Positions 41,556 to 50,701 are shown, counted from the first letter of the stretch. The stretch is 64,000 bases of DNA from Actinomycetes bacterium (GCA_023458095.1 JAEXAS010000034.1:110144-174143); one strand, 5' to 3'. Numbers and translations: made by a program. Notes: generated by a model from the letters alone, not told the origin.

Positions 41556-42857
41556 TTACAGCGAGAGTGCGGCAAGAGGAGCCGTCACGGTGCCATCGTC
41601 GGTGACCAGAGTGTGTCCAGTGCCGGTGATGACGAGTCGGAAGCTCGGATCGCCCACGGCATCGGTGTCGATCTGTTGGATGGCGGCGTTGAGTGAGTCC
41701 GCGGCGTCAAGTACGCGCCCGCCACCGAGTTTGACCTCAACCGCTCCCCAGCGTCCGTCCGCGAGAGCAATGATTGCGTCGATTTCGTGGCCGTTCGAGT
41801 CGCGATAGTGGAATATCTCGCCATCCAGTGCGGTGGCGAACACCGTCAGGTCGTGAATCACGGCGCTCTCGAAGAGGAAGCCCAGGGTCTTCAGGTCAGA
41901 TCGGAGTTGATCCGGCCCTGCCTTCATTGCCGCTGCAGCCAAGGCCGCATCTGCCAGATGCAGCTTTGGGGCGCGGCGCAATCGGGCTCGGGAACGTAGC
42001 GAAGGGCTCCACGCCGGCTGCGGTTCCACAATGAAAAGCCGCTGGAGAAGCTCTACGTAGTTGGCGATCGTCTCGGCTTTTATTGAAGGGGCAACGCCGC
42101 GGACATCCTCAGCGAGCGTGGCGTAGGTGACTTCGGAGGCCGCAGATCGAGCTATCGCATTGATGAGTTGCTTCACCACCTCGGGCTGATGTCGAACCTC
42201 AGCCAAGCGGGGGATGTCGGTTCGAGCGACGTCATCGATGTAGCTGCGTAGTCGTTTCGCTGACTGAGGCAGTGTGAGTCGGGTCATGGCAGGGAAGCCC
42301 GGACGCAATAGGTTGTCGATGACCGTGTCGAGATCGGTGTTGGCGAGGCTCGGAGAGGGGCGCCGGCCATCGAACAAGTCAGCAAGGCCGATCTGCGTGC
42401 TCGGGTATTCGAGCTTCTCCCACCAGGACATCGTTCGCTGTCGCAACCGAAGGAATCGACCGGCACCGGTATGACGGGCCAGATCATCGGAAGGCACTGA
42501 TGATCCGGTCAGAATGAACTGTCCGGGATTAGCGGAGGAGTCGACAGAACGTCGCACGAGATTCCACAGGCTCGGGGCGACTTGCCACTCGTCGAGAAGT
42601 CGGGGCCTTGCGCCCCCCAAGAGCATCTGCGGGGCTGCATCGACCACCAGTTTGAAGTCTGGATCATCCATGAAGACGAAGGAGCGTGCTGCGTTCATGG
42701 CAGTCATGGTCTTTCCGGTGGCCCGGGCTCCCTCAATCACAACGGCGCCAGCTGCCTCCAGGGCGTGCTGGAGCGGAACATCGATGACCCGTCGGGGGGA
42801 GATTGCGGGATTACTAGGGGGTGGATTGCAGGCGCTCCGTGGTGTGGATAGCAGCAT
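41556..42857 (-). CDS. AAA ATPase with DUF4143 domain
   Basis: A protein of about 433 residues. The N-terminal AAA_14-type ATPase has a P-loop variant EGARATGKTMTA and Walker B RLLDEWQ. The C-terminal DUF4143 domain has LGFLFESAVIHDLTVFA and a nuclease-like end: FHYRDSNGHEIDAIIALADG, then GAVEVKLGG. Such proteins are frequent in mobile or variable regions and have no settled function. Start is uncertain: ATG 42857 or ATG 42893; the open frame further right is antisense to the ligase gene. It is bounded by a palindromic repeat on one side and a less GC-rich promoter region on the other, hinting at acquisition. Confidence 0.85.
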   Translation of the reverse strand: MLLSTPRSACNPPPSNPAISPRRVIDVPLQHALEAAGAVVIEGARATGKTMTAMNAARSFVFMDDPDFKLVVDAAPQMLLGGARPRLLDEWQVAPSLWNLVRRSVDSSANPGQFILTGSSVPSDDLARHTGAGRFLRLRQRTMSWWEKLEYPSTQIGLADLFDGRRPSPSLANTDLDTVIDNLLRPGFPAMTRLTLPQSAKRLRSYIDDVARTDIPRLAEVRHQPEVVKQLINAIARSAASEVTYATLAEDVRGVAPSIKAETIANYVELLQRLFIVEPQPAWSPSLRSRARLRRAPKLHLADAALAAAAMKAGPDQLRSDLKTLGFLFESAVIHDLTVFATALDGEIFHYRDSNGHEIDAIIALADGRWGAVEVKLGGGRVLDAADSLNAAIQQIDTDAVGDPSFRLVITGTGHTLVTDDGTVTAPLAALSL

Positions 42858-43070
42858 GCCGGGGGTGATGATTGCAGGCGTGGAGGCCTGCATATGGAGT
42901 GGTGCGCAAGGGCGATTAAATTCATCAATCGTGGAACTCTTGTTTGACGGAACGTATTGCGGGAGCGGCAGTATTGGGGTGCCGGTAGATCGAAAATTCA
43001 TCAACGGGGCTGGATTACGGGTGCCCGAACCCCTACCCTGTGAGCCACTCTTCCAGTGATCGGAGCTCCT

Positions 43071-44678
43071 ATGGAGTATCGCGGCGCACTGCCGGACATC
43101 GAGGTCCCCGATGTTGACCTGTACACCCTGCTCTTCGCCGACCTCTCCGAGACGGACGCAGCGCGCACGGCCTTCGTGGAACCCGAAACCGGATTGAGCC
43201 TCAGCTATGGCGAGGTGAAGCAGCAGACCGATGCGGTCGCCTCCTGGTTGGCTGAGCGCGGAGTGGGGCGGGGAGCAGCAGTCGCCATCGACTTGCCCAA
43301 CTGTCCGCAGTATGCAGCCGCCTTTCATGGCATCGCCCGCACGGGTGCGGCGACCACGCCGGTCAACCCAGCGGCCATCGCCACCGAAATCGCCCGGCAG
43401 TTGCGTGAGACCGGTGCCCGCTACGTCATCACCAATCAACTGCTGTTGCCGAAGGTTGCTGAGGGTGCCGCCGCCGCCGGATTGTCCACCGACTCAGTCA
43501 TCGTGATCGATCCACCCGAAGGCTCGGACCACACGGCTTGGTCGGAGCTGCTGCAGACCCCGATCAACCTTCCGGACGTCAGCATCGACCCGGCCACCCA
43601 TATCGCCTGCCTGCCGGTGTCTTCGGGGACCTCGGGTCTGCCCAAGATCGTCATGCTGAGCCATCGCAATCTGGTGGCCAACCTGTTGCAGTTCAATGAG
43701 GTGCTCAACGCCTTCGGCGACGACAACTCCATCGTGGCTTTCCTGCCCTATAGCCACATCTACGGCATGACCACCAACCTCAATTACGGGTTGCTGCGCC
43801 ACTTCACCCAATACACGATGTCCGGCTTCGCGCCGCAGGCGTTCTTGGAGATCATCGCGCGGTACCGGCCGTCCATGCTGTTCGTGGTGCCGCCGGTGGC
43901 CGCCTTCCTGGCCAAACACCCCGCGGTGGAGTCCGTGCCCTGGGACAGCGTGAAGCTGATCGTCTCCGGCGCCGCCCCCTTGGACGGAGCAGTCGGCGAA
44001 GCCATTCAGACCCGGCTCAACACCCGGGTGGTGCAGGGCTACGGCATGACCGAACTGTCCCCGGTCACCCACGTCATCCCGCCGGAGCGGCGCGATATCG
44101 ACCTGGGCACGATCGGCCTAGCCATTCCCAATGTTCGGTTCCGGGTCGTCGATCCGGAAACCGGAACAGATGTGGCGCTGCCCACCGAAGGTCTCAGCGA
44201 ACCCGGCGAGCTGTGGTGTTCCGGCCCCAACGCGATGTTGGGCTACCTCGGGGTGCCCCGGGACGCCGACGCCGTCTTGGACGATGCCGGCTGGGTGCAC
44301 ACCGGTGACCTGGTGCGGGTCGATGCCGAAGGTGTGGTGCGCATCGTTGATCGGATCAAGGAACTGATCAAGCGCCGCGGCTATCAGGTCGCCCCTGCCG
44401 AACTCGAAGCCCTGCTGTGCAGCCACACCGCCGTCGCTGACGCCGGGGTGCTGGGGATCGCCTCGACTGTTCCCGGGGAGCAGATTCCGCACGCTCTGGT
44501 TCAACTGCGCGAGGGTGCTGAGGTGAGCTCACGCGAATTGCTCAACTGGGTCGCTGATCAGGTAGCCGCCTACAAGCGTCTGGGTGGGGTGACCTTCGTG
44601 GCGAAGGTGCCGCGGTCGGCTGCGGGAAAGATCCTGCGTCGGGAATTGCCCGGCGTGCTCGCCAGCAGCAAGCAGTAG
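43071..44678 (+). CDS. Acyl-CoA ligase (AMP-dependent synthetase, 4-coumarate-CoA ligase-like)
   Basis: A 535-residue ANL-family enzyme. Motifs are the P-loop SSGTSGLPKIVMLSH (normally SGTTGLPKG), GYGMTELSPV, GWVHTGDLVRVD, the hinge RIVDRIKELIKRRGYQVAP, and the catalytic Lys in SAAGKILRREL. All essential residues are present, so it should adenylate a carboxylic acid and form the CoA thioester. The acid is not evident; similarity is greatest to 4-coumarate/medium-chain acyl ligases. GGAG lies just before the ATG. It is divergent from the ATPase gene, with about 210 bases between. Confidence 0.9.
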   Translation: MEYRGALPDIEVPDVDLYTLLFADLSETDAARTAFVEPETGLSLSYGEVKQQTDAVASWLAERGVGRGAAVAIDLPNCPQYAAAFHGIARTGAATTPVNPAAIATEIARQLRETGARYVITNQLLLPKVAEGAAAAGLSTDSVIVIDPPEGSDHTAWSELLQTPINLPDVSIDPATHIACLPVSSGTSGLPKIVMLSHRNLVANLLQFNEVLNAFGDDNSIVAFLPYSHIYGMTTNLNYGLLRHFTQYTMSGFAPQAFLEIIARYRPSMLFVVPPVAAFLAKHPAVESVPWDSVKLIVSGAAPLDGAVGEAIQTRLNTRVVQGYGMTELSPVTHVIPPERRDIDLGTIGLAIPNVRFRVVDPETGTDVALPTEGLSEPGELWCSGPNAMLGYLGVPRDADAVLDDAGWVHTGDLVRVDAEGVVRIVDRIKELIKRRGYQVAPAELEALLCSHTAVADAGVLGIASTVPGEQIPHALVQLREGAEVSSRELLNWVADQVAAYKRLGGVTFVAKVPRSAAGKILRRELPGVLASSKQ

Positions 44679-44775
44679 CGCTCGGGACGGCTCGGCGAAC
44701 GCCAGGTGATCGCCAGGCGGCGTTCCGGAGAATCTTGACCTCCGCAGCGTCCAGATGGTCATTTCCGGCCTGGTG

Positions 44776-45915
44776 ATGCCTCAAGCTGAGGCCGTGCGAG
44801 TGGCAGTGGTTTCTGAGTCGGATCTGGCTCACACCAATGGTGTGACGAATTCGGTCCTTCGGGTGGAGGAGGAGCTGCAGCGGGCCGGTCACCAGACCCT
44901 CATCATCGCGCCGGAATCCGAGGGTGGCACCCCTGCACTCGGCGAAACCACACTGTCGGTCGCGATCCCCAGTTATCCGCAGGTTCGTCTCGGTTTGGCG
45001 CGCAGTGCTCGCCTGGAGGCGATCCTGGCTGACTTCGGCGCCGAGGTGGTCCACCTGGCCTCCCCGTTCATCCTGGGCTGGCAGGCCTTGGCCGCCGCTC
45101 GACACCTGAAGCTCCCCACGGTGGCGGTGTATCAGACCGACATGCGCGCGTACGCCCAACGGTACGGCTGGGCGGGGGCGTCCGTCCTGGTCGATGCGCA
45201 CCTGCGCCGCCTGCACGGCCGCGCCACGGTGAACCTGGTGCCTTCCCAGCACTCGCTGCGCCAGCTTGAGGAACTCGGGGTGCCCGAGGTGCACCTGTGG
45301 CGGCGCGGGGTGGACCTGGCCCGATTCAACCCGCAACGCCGCAGTGAGCAGTTCCGGCAGCGTCTGGGCGCAGGCAAGCTCATCGTGGGCTATGTGGGTC
45401 GGCTCGCGCCGGAGAAGCAGGTAGAAGACCTTCGGGTGCTGAGCGATCTGCCAGGGGTTCAGGTGGTCGTGGTCGGTGATGGACCCAGCCGGCCCGGGTT
45501 GGAGAAGCTCCTCGACCAGGCCCACTTCACCGGACGCCTGGGTGGGCTGGAACTGGCCGAGGCCGTGGCCAGCTTCGACGTCTTCGTGCACACCGGGGAA
45601 AGTGAGACCTTCGGCCAGACCATTCAAGAGGCGCATGCCAGCGGCGTCCCGGTCGTCGCTACCGGCGTCGGCGGACCGGTGGATCTGGTGCGCTCCAGCT
45701 TCGACGGCTGGCTGTACCGTCCCGGCGACCTGGCCGACCTGCGCCGCCGCGTGGCTGACCTGGTCGGCGACAATGCGAAACGCCGCGCCTTCGCCCAGGC
45801 AGCCTGGCATGGTGTGCAGGGACGCAGTTGGGCGGCGCTCACCGCCGAACTGGTCGAGCACTATCACGCTGCCATCGCCCGGCAACGCGCCGCGACTGCG
45901 AGCAACAGAGGCTAA
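44776..45915 (+). CDS. GT4 family glycosyltransferase, MgtA-like alpha-mannosyltransferase
   Basis: A GT-B glycosyltransferase of about 380 residues. The N-terminal domain has ESDLAHTNGVTNSVLRVEEE and VVHLASPFILGWQAL, with AVYQTDM following. The C-terminal donor domain has IVGYVGRLAPEKQVEDL, VVVGDGP and the EX7E region in GESETFGQTIQEAHASGVPV. This is the pattern of actinobacterial MgtA, which adds mannose from GDP-Man to glycolipids of the lipomannan pathway. The start may be ATG 44755, ATG 44776 or GTG 44794; the fold needs only the last. The gene symbol is withheld because related PimB'-type enzymes are similar. Confidence 0.82.
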   Translation: MPQAEAVRVAVVSESDLAHTNGVTNSVLRVEEELQRAGHQTLIIAPESEGGTPALGETTLSVAIPSYPQVRLGLARSARLEAILADFGAEVVHLASPFILGWQALAAARHLKLPTVAVYQTDMRAYAQRYGWAGASVLVDAHLRRLHGRATVNLVPSQHSLRQLEELGVPEVHLWRRGVDLARFNPQRRSEQFRQRLGAGKLIVGYVGRLAPEKQVEDLRVLSDLPGVQVVVVGDGPSRPGLEKLLDQAHFTGRLGGLELAEAVASFDVFVHTGESETFGQTIQEAHASGVPVVATGVGGPVDLVRSSFDGWLYRPGDLADLRRRVADLVGDNAKRRAFAQAAWHGVQGRSWAALTAELVEHYHAAIARQRAATASNRG

Positions 45916-46053
45916 CCCGACCCGTCCAGCCACCCTGATGCAGAGCCTCAGCCAAGGGCCGCGGGGGCAGGGTCGGCCCACTGCGTTTCCGCCCGCTCTG
46001 GCCAACCCCGCTGCTATCGTCGAAACGGCCAATTCCTTCGCCGAAGGGGAACT

Positions 46054-46731
46054 GTGAGCGGTTTGCTGGAGTTCTTTGGGGATGTCGTGATGACCATCGG
46101 CATGGTCCTCGGCCTGGACTCCTCGCGGGCGGACTGGTTCGAAGCGTTGCCGCACAAGACTGCGGTCGCGGTCGTCATCGCCATGGTGGCCGGCTTCTCC
46201 ACGCTGATCGGCAACAGTGTGGTGCTGTTCATCAATCGGGTGCGCGGTTGGCGATTCGCCGTCACCGTGGTGCTCAACGGTGTGGCGATGGTGATCCTCT
46301 ACGTGGTGCAGGCCGTCATGGTGGCCCTGGTCGCGCCGTTGGTGGTCGGCAACGCCGGCCCCAGGCTGGGCACGGTGGTGCGGTCGGTGATGCTGTCCAG
46401 CGCCCCGCTGATTTTCGGCTTCCTGGTGCTGATTCCCTACCTCGGACCAGCCATCGGACGGGTGCTGCAGGCCTGGAGCGTGGTGGCCCTGTGGGCGGTC
46501 GTCACGGTCGCCTTCGATACTGACCTGGTCCACGGGCTGGTCATCACCTTGATCGGTTGGGGCGCCATGCAGGTGGTGTCGTGGGGACTGTCGCGTCCGA
46601 TGAAAGCGGTGACCGACAAGATCTGGCAGCTGATCTCGGGCAGGCCCTCGCTCCTGAGTGGCAATGATCTGCTCAGCGGCGATTTCTTCATTCCGCTGGA
46701 CGCCGACTTCATCAAGCAGGTGAAGCGATGA
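46054..46731 (+). CDS. Polytopic membrane protein of unknown function (Yip1-like)
   Basis: A 225-residue protein with five or so hydrophobic helices from about residue 38 to 180. It contains NSVVLFINRVRGWRFAVTVV and LIFGFLVLIPYLGPAIGRVL, giving a weak Yip1-domain look, and a polar C-terminal tail. GTG start after GAAGGGGAACT. It is coupled by ATGA to the alpha/beta-hydrolase gene, so the two probably act together at the membrane. No confident family. Confidence 0.75.
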   Translation: MSGLLEFFGDVVMTIGMVLGLDSSRADWFEALPHKTAVAVVIAMVAGFSTLIGNSVVLFINRVRGWRFAVTVVLNGVAMVILYVVQAVMVALVAPLVVGNAGPRLGTVVRSVMLSSAPLIFGFLVLIPYLGPAIGRVLQAWSVVALWAVVTVAFDTDLVHGLVITLIGWGAMQVVSWGLSRPMKAVTDKIWQLISGRPSLLSGNDLLSGDFFIPLDADFIKQVKR

Positions 46732-47681
46732 TCTCCTCCATCCTGCTGGGCATCGGGATCTTTGTGCTGTTGGCGCTGGCGGTGGCTCCGCTGGACGCGC
46801 TGGGCTGGTGGTCGCGCAAAGGCGCCGATGAAGCCGCCGAGTTGGTCACCGAGCTTCGCGAGCCGGTCGTGCCACCCACCGATTTCGATCACTATGTGGT
46901 TTACCTCTCTGGCATCGGTGCCATCGACGGACGCTCGGTGCCCGAGGAGGAAGAGCCGCTGATCGCCGCCATCGCGGCGATCCCGGGAACCTGCCTGATC
47001 CGCGATGTCTTTCCGTACTCGGTGGAGAACAAGAGCCTCACCGGCCAGCGCCCCTTGGCGTGGTTGTGGAAGCGGATCGAGAAGCTGCGCTTCGCCAAGC
47101 CGGAATCCTTGGCAGGGATGCTGATTAATGCCCGCAATTCCGCCCAACTGTTTGTTAGTGCTGATCGTCGTTACGGCCCCACGTACAACATCGGAACCGC
47201 CCGTGAGGTGTTTGAGGCGCTGCACCGTAACGGCTACCCCTTCGGAACCGGAAAGCCGGTCACCTTGGTCGGCTTCAGCGGCGGCGCCCAGATCTCGATC
47301 GGGGCAGCCAGCTATTTGGGGCTGGGCGACGTCATTCCGGTTCGAGTGGTGTCCATCGGCGGCATGATGAGTGACGATCCGGGCCTGAACCGGGTCGAGC
47401 AGGTCTGGCATCTGCGGGGCACTAAAGACATCTTCGAAAAGTTGGGCGGGGTGATGTTTGCCGGACGCTGGCCGCATGCGGTGTTTTCTCCATGGAGCGA
47501 CGCCCTGGCCGAAGGCCGCATCACCATCTACGACCTTGGCCCCATGAATCACAATGGCAAGGCTCACTACTTCGATCCGAACACCTTCGCTGCTGAAGAC
47601 GGTCGCAGCTACCTGCAGATCACCATCGACGCCGTGGTCGCCGTCCTCACCGACCAGCCGGTACATACCGTCACCCGCTGA
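46728..47681 (+). CDS. Membrane-anchored alpha/beta-hydrolase-like protein
   Basis: A 317-residue protein with one N-terminal hydrophobic helix (about 4-24) and an alpha/beta-hydrolase-like domain. The nucleophile elbow TLVGFSGGAQIS places a Ser near residue 183; an Asp and His follow plausibly in VWHLRGTKD and in PMNHNGKAHY. It begins within the stop of the preceding membrane protein. A role in lipid or cell-wall ester chemistry is possible; no specific family is recognised. Confidence 0.75.
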   Translation: MISSILLGIGIFVLLALAVAPLDALGWWSRKGADEAAELVTELREPVVPPTDFDHYVVYLSGIGAIDGRSVPEEEEPLIAAIAAIPGTCLIRDVFPYSVENKSLTGQRPLAWLWKRIEKLRFAKPESLAGMLINARNSAQLFVSADRRYGPTYNIGTAREVFEALHRNGYPFGTGKPVTLVGFSGGAQISIGAASYLGLGDVIPVRVVSIGGMMSDDPGLNRVEQVWHLRGTKDIFEKLGGVMFAGRWPHAVFSPWSDALAEGRITIYDLGPMNHNGKAHYFDPNTFAAEDGRSYLQITIDAVVAVLTDQPVHTVTR

Positions 47682-47700
47682 CCATCGGGGCTGCTGGCTG

Positions 47701-47964
47701 GGTGCCCTTCGACAGGCTCAGGGCACGGTTTGGTTGTCTTCCGATGGCTGGCGACCTGCGCAGTCCGCGCCGGCATCTGCGTCTCGGTTGGTTGAGGAGC
47801 GGCCGGGGGCCGCGTCTCGAAACCGTGGGGGACGTTGCCGGGTGCCCTTCGACAGGCTCAGGGCACGGTTTGGTTGTTGTCCGATTGTTGGTGACCTGCG
47901 CAGCCCGCGGCGGCATTTGTTTCTCGGTTGGTTGAGGAGCGGCCGAAGGCCGCGTCTCGAAACC
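47701..47964. repeat. Tandem pair of composite intergenic repeats, 140-base period
   Basis: Two composites of 124 bases, 47701-47824 and 47841-47964, start exactly 140 bases apart. Each opens with GGTGCCCTTCGACAGGCTCA, passes through a shared CGACCTGCGCAG-type middle, and ends with the hairpin GGTTGAGGAGCGGCC...GCGTCTCGAAACC. The hairpin loops differ (GGGGGCC versus GAAGGCC). The pair occupies most of the 391-base gap before the Ig-like protein gene; no gene is seen in the gap. Confidence 0.85.
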
Positions 47965-48072
47965 CCGGACGGTTCTCCGCCCAAGGGGCCGCTCGGCCGA
48001 GAAGAAATATGGGTTACCTTCCGTCTGAAGCACGAGTAAAATTTCCGGCGGAACTCAGTTGGGGAGATTGCC

Positions 48073-48720
48073 ATGGGCAAGCTGGGGAAAAGAGCCGTAC
48101 TCGCACTACTCACCGTGACTTTAATGGTCGGCTTGGTGCCGAGCACCCAGGCATGGGCAGTGAAGAAGATCACGGTCGGCAGGATCTCAATGTCGGGCAC
48201 TGCCGCCGTCGGTGGCAAGCTCACCGTTTCGGTGAAACAAGGGAAGCCGAAAAGGCTGACGTACAGCTATCAGTGGTATCGCTCCGGCAAGAAGATCAAG
48301 AACGCCAAGAAAAGCGTCTACCGTCCGACAAGGCTCGACTGGGGTAAGAAGCTGGCGGTGAAGATTACGGCCAAGAAGAAGGGCTACAAGACCACGAGCC
48401 GCATGGTGCGCCTCGTCAACCCCATCAGGACCGGACGGATCAGCCGCGGTTCGGTGTCGATCAGCGGTTTCCGTTGCGCGGGCAATACCTTCGGCGTCAA
48501 CATGACCTGGCCGAACGCAGGGCCGTCGATGGGTGCCACGTTCTCCTACCAGTGGTACCGAAATGGCGTCGCGATCAGCGCCCCCACAGCACGCACAGAT
48601 CGCTACAAGTCCACCTCGGTCGATGCCAATACCTATCTCAGTGTGGCGGTGACCGCCTCGGCTGTCGGCTACTACAGCACCACCGCGACCAGTCCGAGGA
48701 TGCGTCTCTCGACCTGCTGA
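48073..48720 (+). CDS. Secreted protein with two Ig-like repeats
   Basis: A 215-residue exported protein. A signal peptide (about 1-29, cleaved near TQAWA) is followed by two beta-sandwich modules, each with the YSYQWYRSG or FSYQWYRNG core. The first module is very rich in Lys. The repeats have the form typical of actinobacterial surface proteins (GTAAVGGKLTVS...SYQWYR.G). The same module occurs in the 549-residue protein at 57913. GGGGAGA lies before the ATG. Probably a cell-surface or extracellular adhesin-type protein; no catalytic site. Confidence 0.8.
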   Translation: MGKLGKRAVLALLTVTLMVGLVPSTQAWAVKKITVGRISMSGTAAVGGKLTVSVKQGKPKRLTYSYQWYRSGKKIKNAKKSVYRPTRLDWGKKLAVKITAKKKGYKTTSRMVRLVNPIRTGRISRGSVSISGFRCAGNTFGVNMTWPNAGPSMGATFSYQWYRNGVAISAPTARTDRYKSTSVDANTYLSVAVTASAVGYYSTTATSPRMRLSTC

Positions 48721-48889
48721 GGTTGCCCTCGATCTCCCTGCAGCGTTCGACGGTGCAGATTCGCGGGGGCTTCCTCCACCAGTCGAGCGGATCGAAGCCG
48801 AGGAACTCAGGGAGCAGGACGAGGCCGGGCGGGGTCGGGCCAGGGCTGATCCCCATGGCTATCAGAGCCCAGATTCCTAGGCTGGATCT

Positions 48890-50020
48890 ATGTCCCAGTG
48901 GTTCACAGAATCGTTCAACGCAGAGTTTGCCAAGCAGGCCGAGGAACTCGGCCGGGTGAACATCGCAGTCTTCGGTAAGACCGGGGTGGGAAAGTCCACT
49001 TTGGTCAACGCCATCTTCGGCGCACCGGTGGCCAATACCGGAATCGGTGCACCGGTCACGATGGGCTCCCACATCTATCTCGACGACCGAGGCACCTTGG
49101 GCATCATCGACACCCGCGGCGTCGAAATCGGCCGTGACGATGCCGAACTCATCAAGGAGCTGACCGACACGGTCAAGCAGTCCCGCACCAGGCCGCTGAA
49201 CGACCAGATCCACGTCGCCTGGTATTGCGTGCGAGGTATGGACCGCCGCTTCGAAGATGTGGAGGAGCGTTTCATCCGTGCCCTGGATGAGTTGGGACTA
49301 CCGGTGATCGTGGTGCTGACCCAGGTCCCCATGCGTGATGGGCGGTTCCATCCCGACGCGGTCGAACTGGCCAACCAGATCAAGGACCGCGACCTGCCGA
49401 TCTTCGGGGGCCGCCCCTTCATGACCTATGCCTTGAGGGACCAGTTCTCCGGTCAGCCGCCCTATGGCTTGATCGATGTCTTGCGGGCCACCTTTCATCT
49501 TGCTCCAGAAGCAGTCCAAGCGGCCTTGGTCGCGTCGCAGGAGATCGACCTGGAGCTCAAAGCGTTCCACTCGAACAAGACCATAGCCGCAGCCGTCACG
49601 GCTGCTGCGGCGGCTGCTGCCGTGCCCATCCCGTTCTCGTCGGCGGCAGTACTGGTGCCGATCCAGCTGTCGATGATGGCCCGGATCGCCCACTTGCATG
49701 GCTTCGGACTGGACAAGTCCGCCCTGCTGGCCGTGGCCTCCACCTCGATCGCCACCTCGGCCGGGCGAGCTGCAGCGTCCAGTCTGCTGAAGTTTGTTCC
49801 CGGCGCCGGCTCGGTCGCCGGTGGGGTGATCAACGCCTCGGTGGCCTCGGGATTCACCCTGGCCATGGGGCAGGCCTGGCTGGTGGTCTGTCGGCAAGCC
49901 TTCACCAAGAACCTGCCGATGCTCGACGGCAAGGTCGACACCGAGGCGGTCCGGCACCTGTTCGAGACCGAGCTGGCCAAGCGGCTACCGAGGATCCGGC
50001 AACGCGCGCAGGTCGGGTGA
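48890..50020 (+). CDS. GTPase of the Era/DUF697-linked type
   Basis: A 376-residue protein. The G domain has G1 GKTGVGKST (29-37), a Thr-rich switch, and G3 IIDTRG. The expected NKxD (G4) is replaced by LTQVP, as in some IRG or YfjP-type GTPases. The C-terminal half is very Ala-rich with amphipathic or hydrophobic helices (AAAAAAVPIPFSSAAVLVPI) of the DUF697 type, suggesting membrane association. Its 3' end overlaps the convergent regulator gene by 36 bases. Function unknown. Confidence 0.83.
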   Translation: MSQWFTESFNAEFAKQAEELGRVNIAVFGKTGVGKSTLVNAIFGAPVANTGIGAPVTMGSHIYLDDRGTLGIIDTRGVEIGRDDAELIKELTDTVKQSRTRPLNDQIHVAWYCVRGMDRRFEDVEERFIRALDELGLPVIVVLTQVPMRDGRFHPDAVELANQIKDRDLPIFGGRPFMTYALRDQFSGQPPYGLIDVLRATFHLAPEAVQAALVASQEIDLELKAFHSNKTIAAAVTAAAAAAAVPIPFSSAAVLVPIQLSMMARIAHLHGFGLDKSALLAVASTSIATSAGRAAASSLLKFVPGAGSVAGGVINASVASGFTLAMGQAWLVVCRQAFTKNLPMLDGKVDTEAVRHLFETELAKRLPRIRQRAQVG

Positions 50021-50701
50021 GGCCGGATCCTGCGCGGCCACCGGGGCCCCCAATCCATGCCGGACGCCCCACAGCGCCAATTGAGTGCGATCGCTCAGGC
50101 CGGTCTTGCGCAGACACCGCTGCAACTGGGAGCGGATCGTGTTCACGCTCACGTGCAGGTGTTCGGCGATGGCCTCATTGGTGGTTTTGCCGGAACACAG
50201 CAGCGTCACCACCGCCACTTCCGCCGAGGTCAACAGATCGGTGATCGGATCCCGGTCACCCCACAGCATGGCGCCACGGGCCACCAACTCGGCATGGGCC
50301 GCCTTGGTTGCCATCGGTGAGAGCAGGACGTGTCCGGCCGCGGCAGCCCGCACCGCCTGCACCAGATCGGCATTGTTGATAGGCCGGGTCAGGTAGGCAG
50401 TCGCACCACAGTCGAGGGCCTCGATCGCGCGGGCGTCGTGGCGCGACGAAGTAAGCACCATGACGATAGCCGGACGCGGCGACTGAGGGTCGGTCAGGGC
50501 GCGGATGGTCGCCATGCCTGGCCTGCCGCCCAACATCACATCGGTGAGGACCACGTGCGGGCGCCGGTTGCGGGCCAACAGGCGCACGGCTTCATGATTG
50601 CCGGCTTCACCGACGACATCGATGTGGCCGCTGAACTCGAGCTGCTGGCGCAACGTTCGGCGTTGTCGGAGGTTATCCTCCCCGAGGACCACGCGTATCA
50701 C
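49985..50701 (-). CDS. NarL/FixJ-type response regulator, orphan
   Basis: A 238-residue protein: a receiver domain (IRVVLGEDNLRQRRTL, with phospho-Asp in VVLTDVMLGG near residue 54, and the Lys position replaced in AYLTRPIN) and a C-terminal LuxR-type HTH (LTSAEVAVVTLLCSGKTTNE, then IAEHLHVSVNTIRSQLQ). No histidine kinase is adjacent. It begins with GTG and shares a 429-base divergent region with the second Pst cluster, so it is a candidate regulator of that cluster. Confidence 0.88.
   Translation of the reverse strand: MIRVVLGEDNLRQRRTLRQQLEFSGHIDVVGEAGNHEAVRLLARNRRPHVVLTDVMLGGRPGMATIRALTDPQSPRPAIVMVLTSSRHDARAIEALDCGATAYLTRPINNADLVQAVRAAAAGHVLLSPMATKAAHAELVARGAMLWGDRDPITDLLTSAEVAVVTLLCSGKTTNEAIAEHLHVSVNTIRSQLQRCLRKTGLSDRTQLALWGVRHGLGAPVAAQDPASPDLRALPDPR

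Noticed and set aside
44542..46533. A 663-codon minus-strand open frame
   Set aside because: It runs antisense through the ligase end and the glycosyltransferase, and has His/Gln/Gly-rich shadow composition with no family motif.
47701..47964. Possible CRISPR-like repetition
   Set aside because: Only two units, 140 bases apart, with conserved middles rather than unique spacers, and no cas gene in the window.
48727..48860. Minus-strand frame reading PPGLVLLPEFLGFDPLDWW
   Set aside because: It looks protein-like for about 45 residues, but the frame continues antisense into the Ig-like protein gene with no stop or start of its own and no family match that I recognise.
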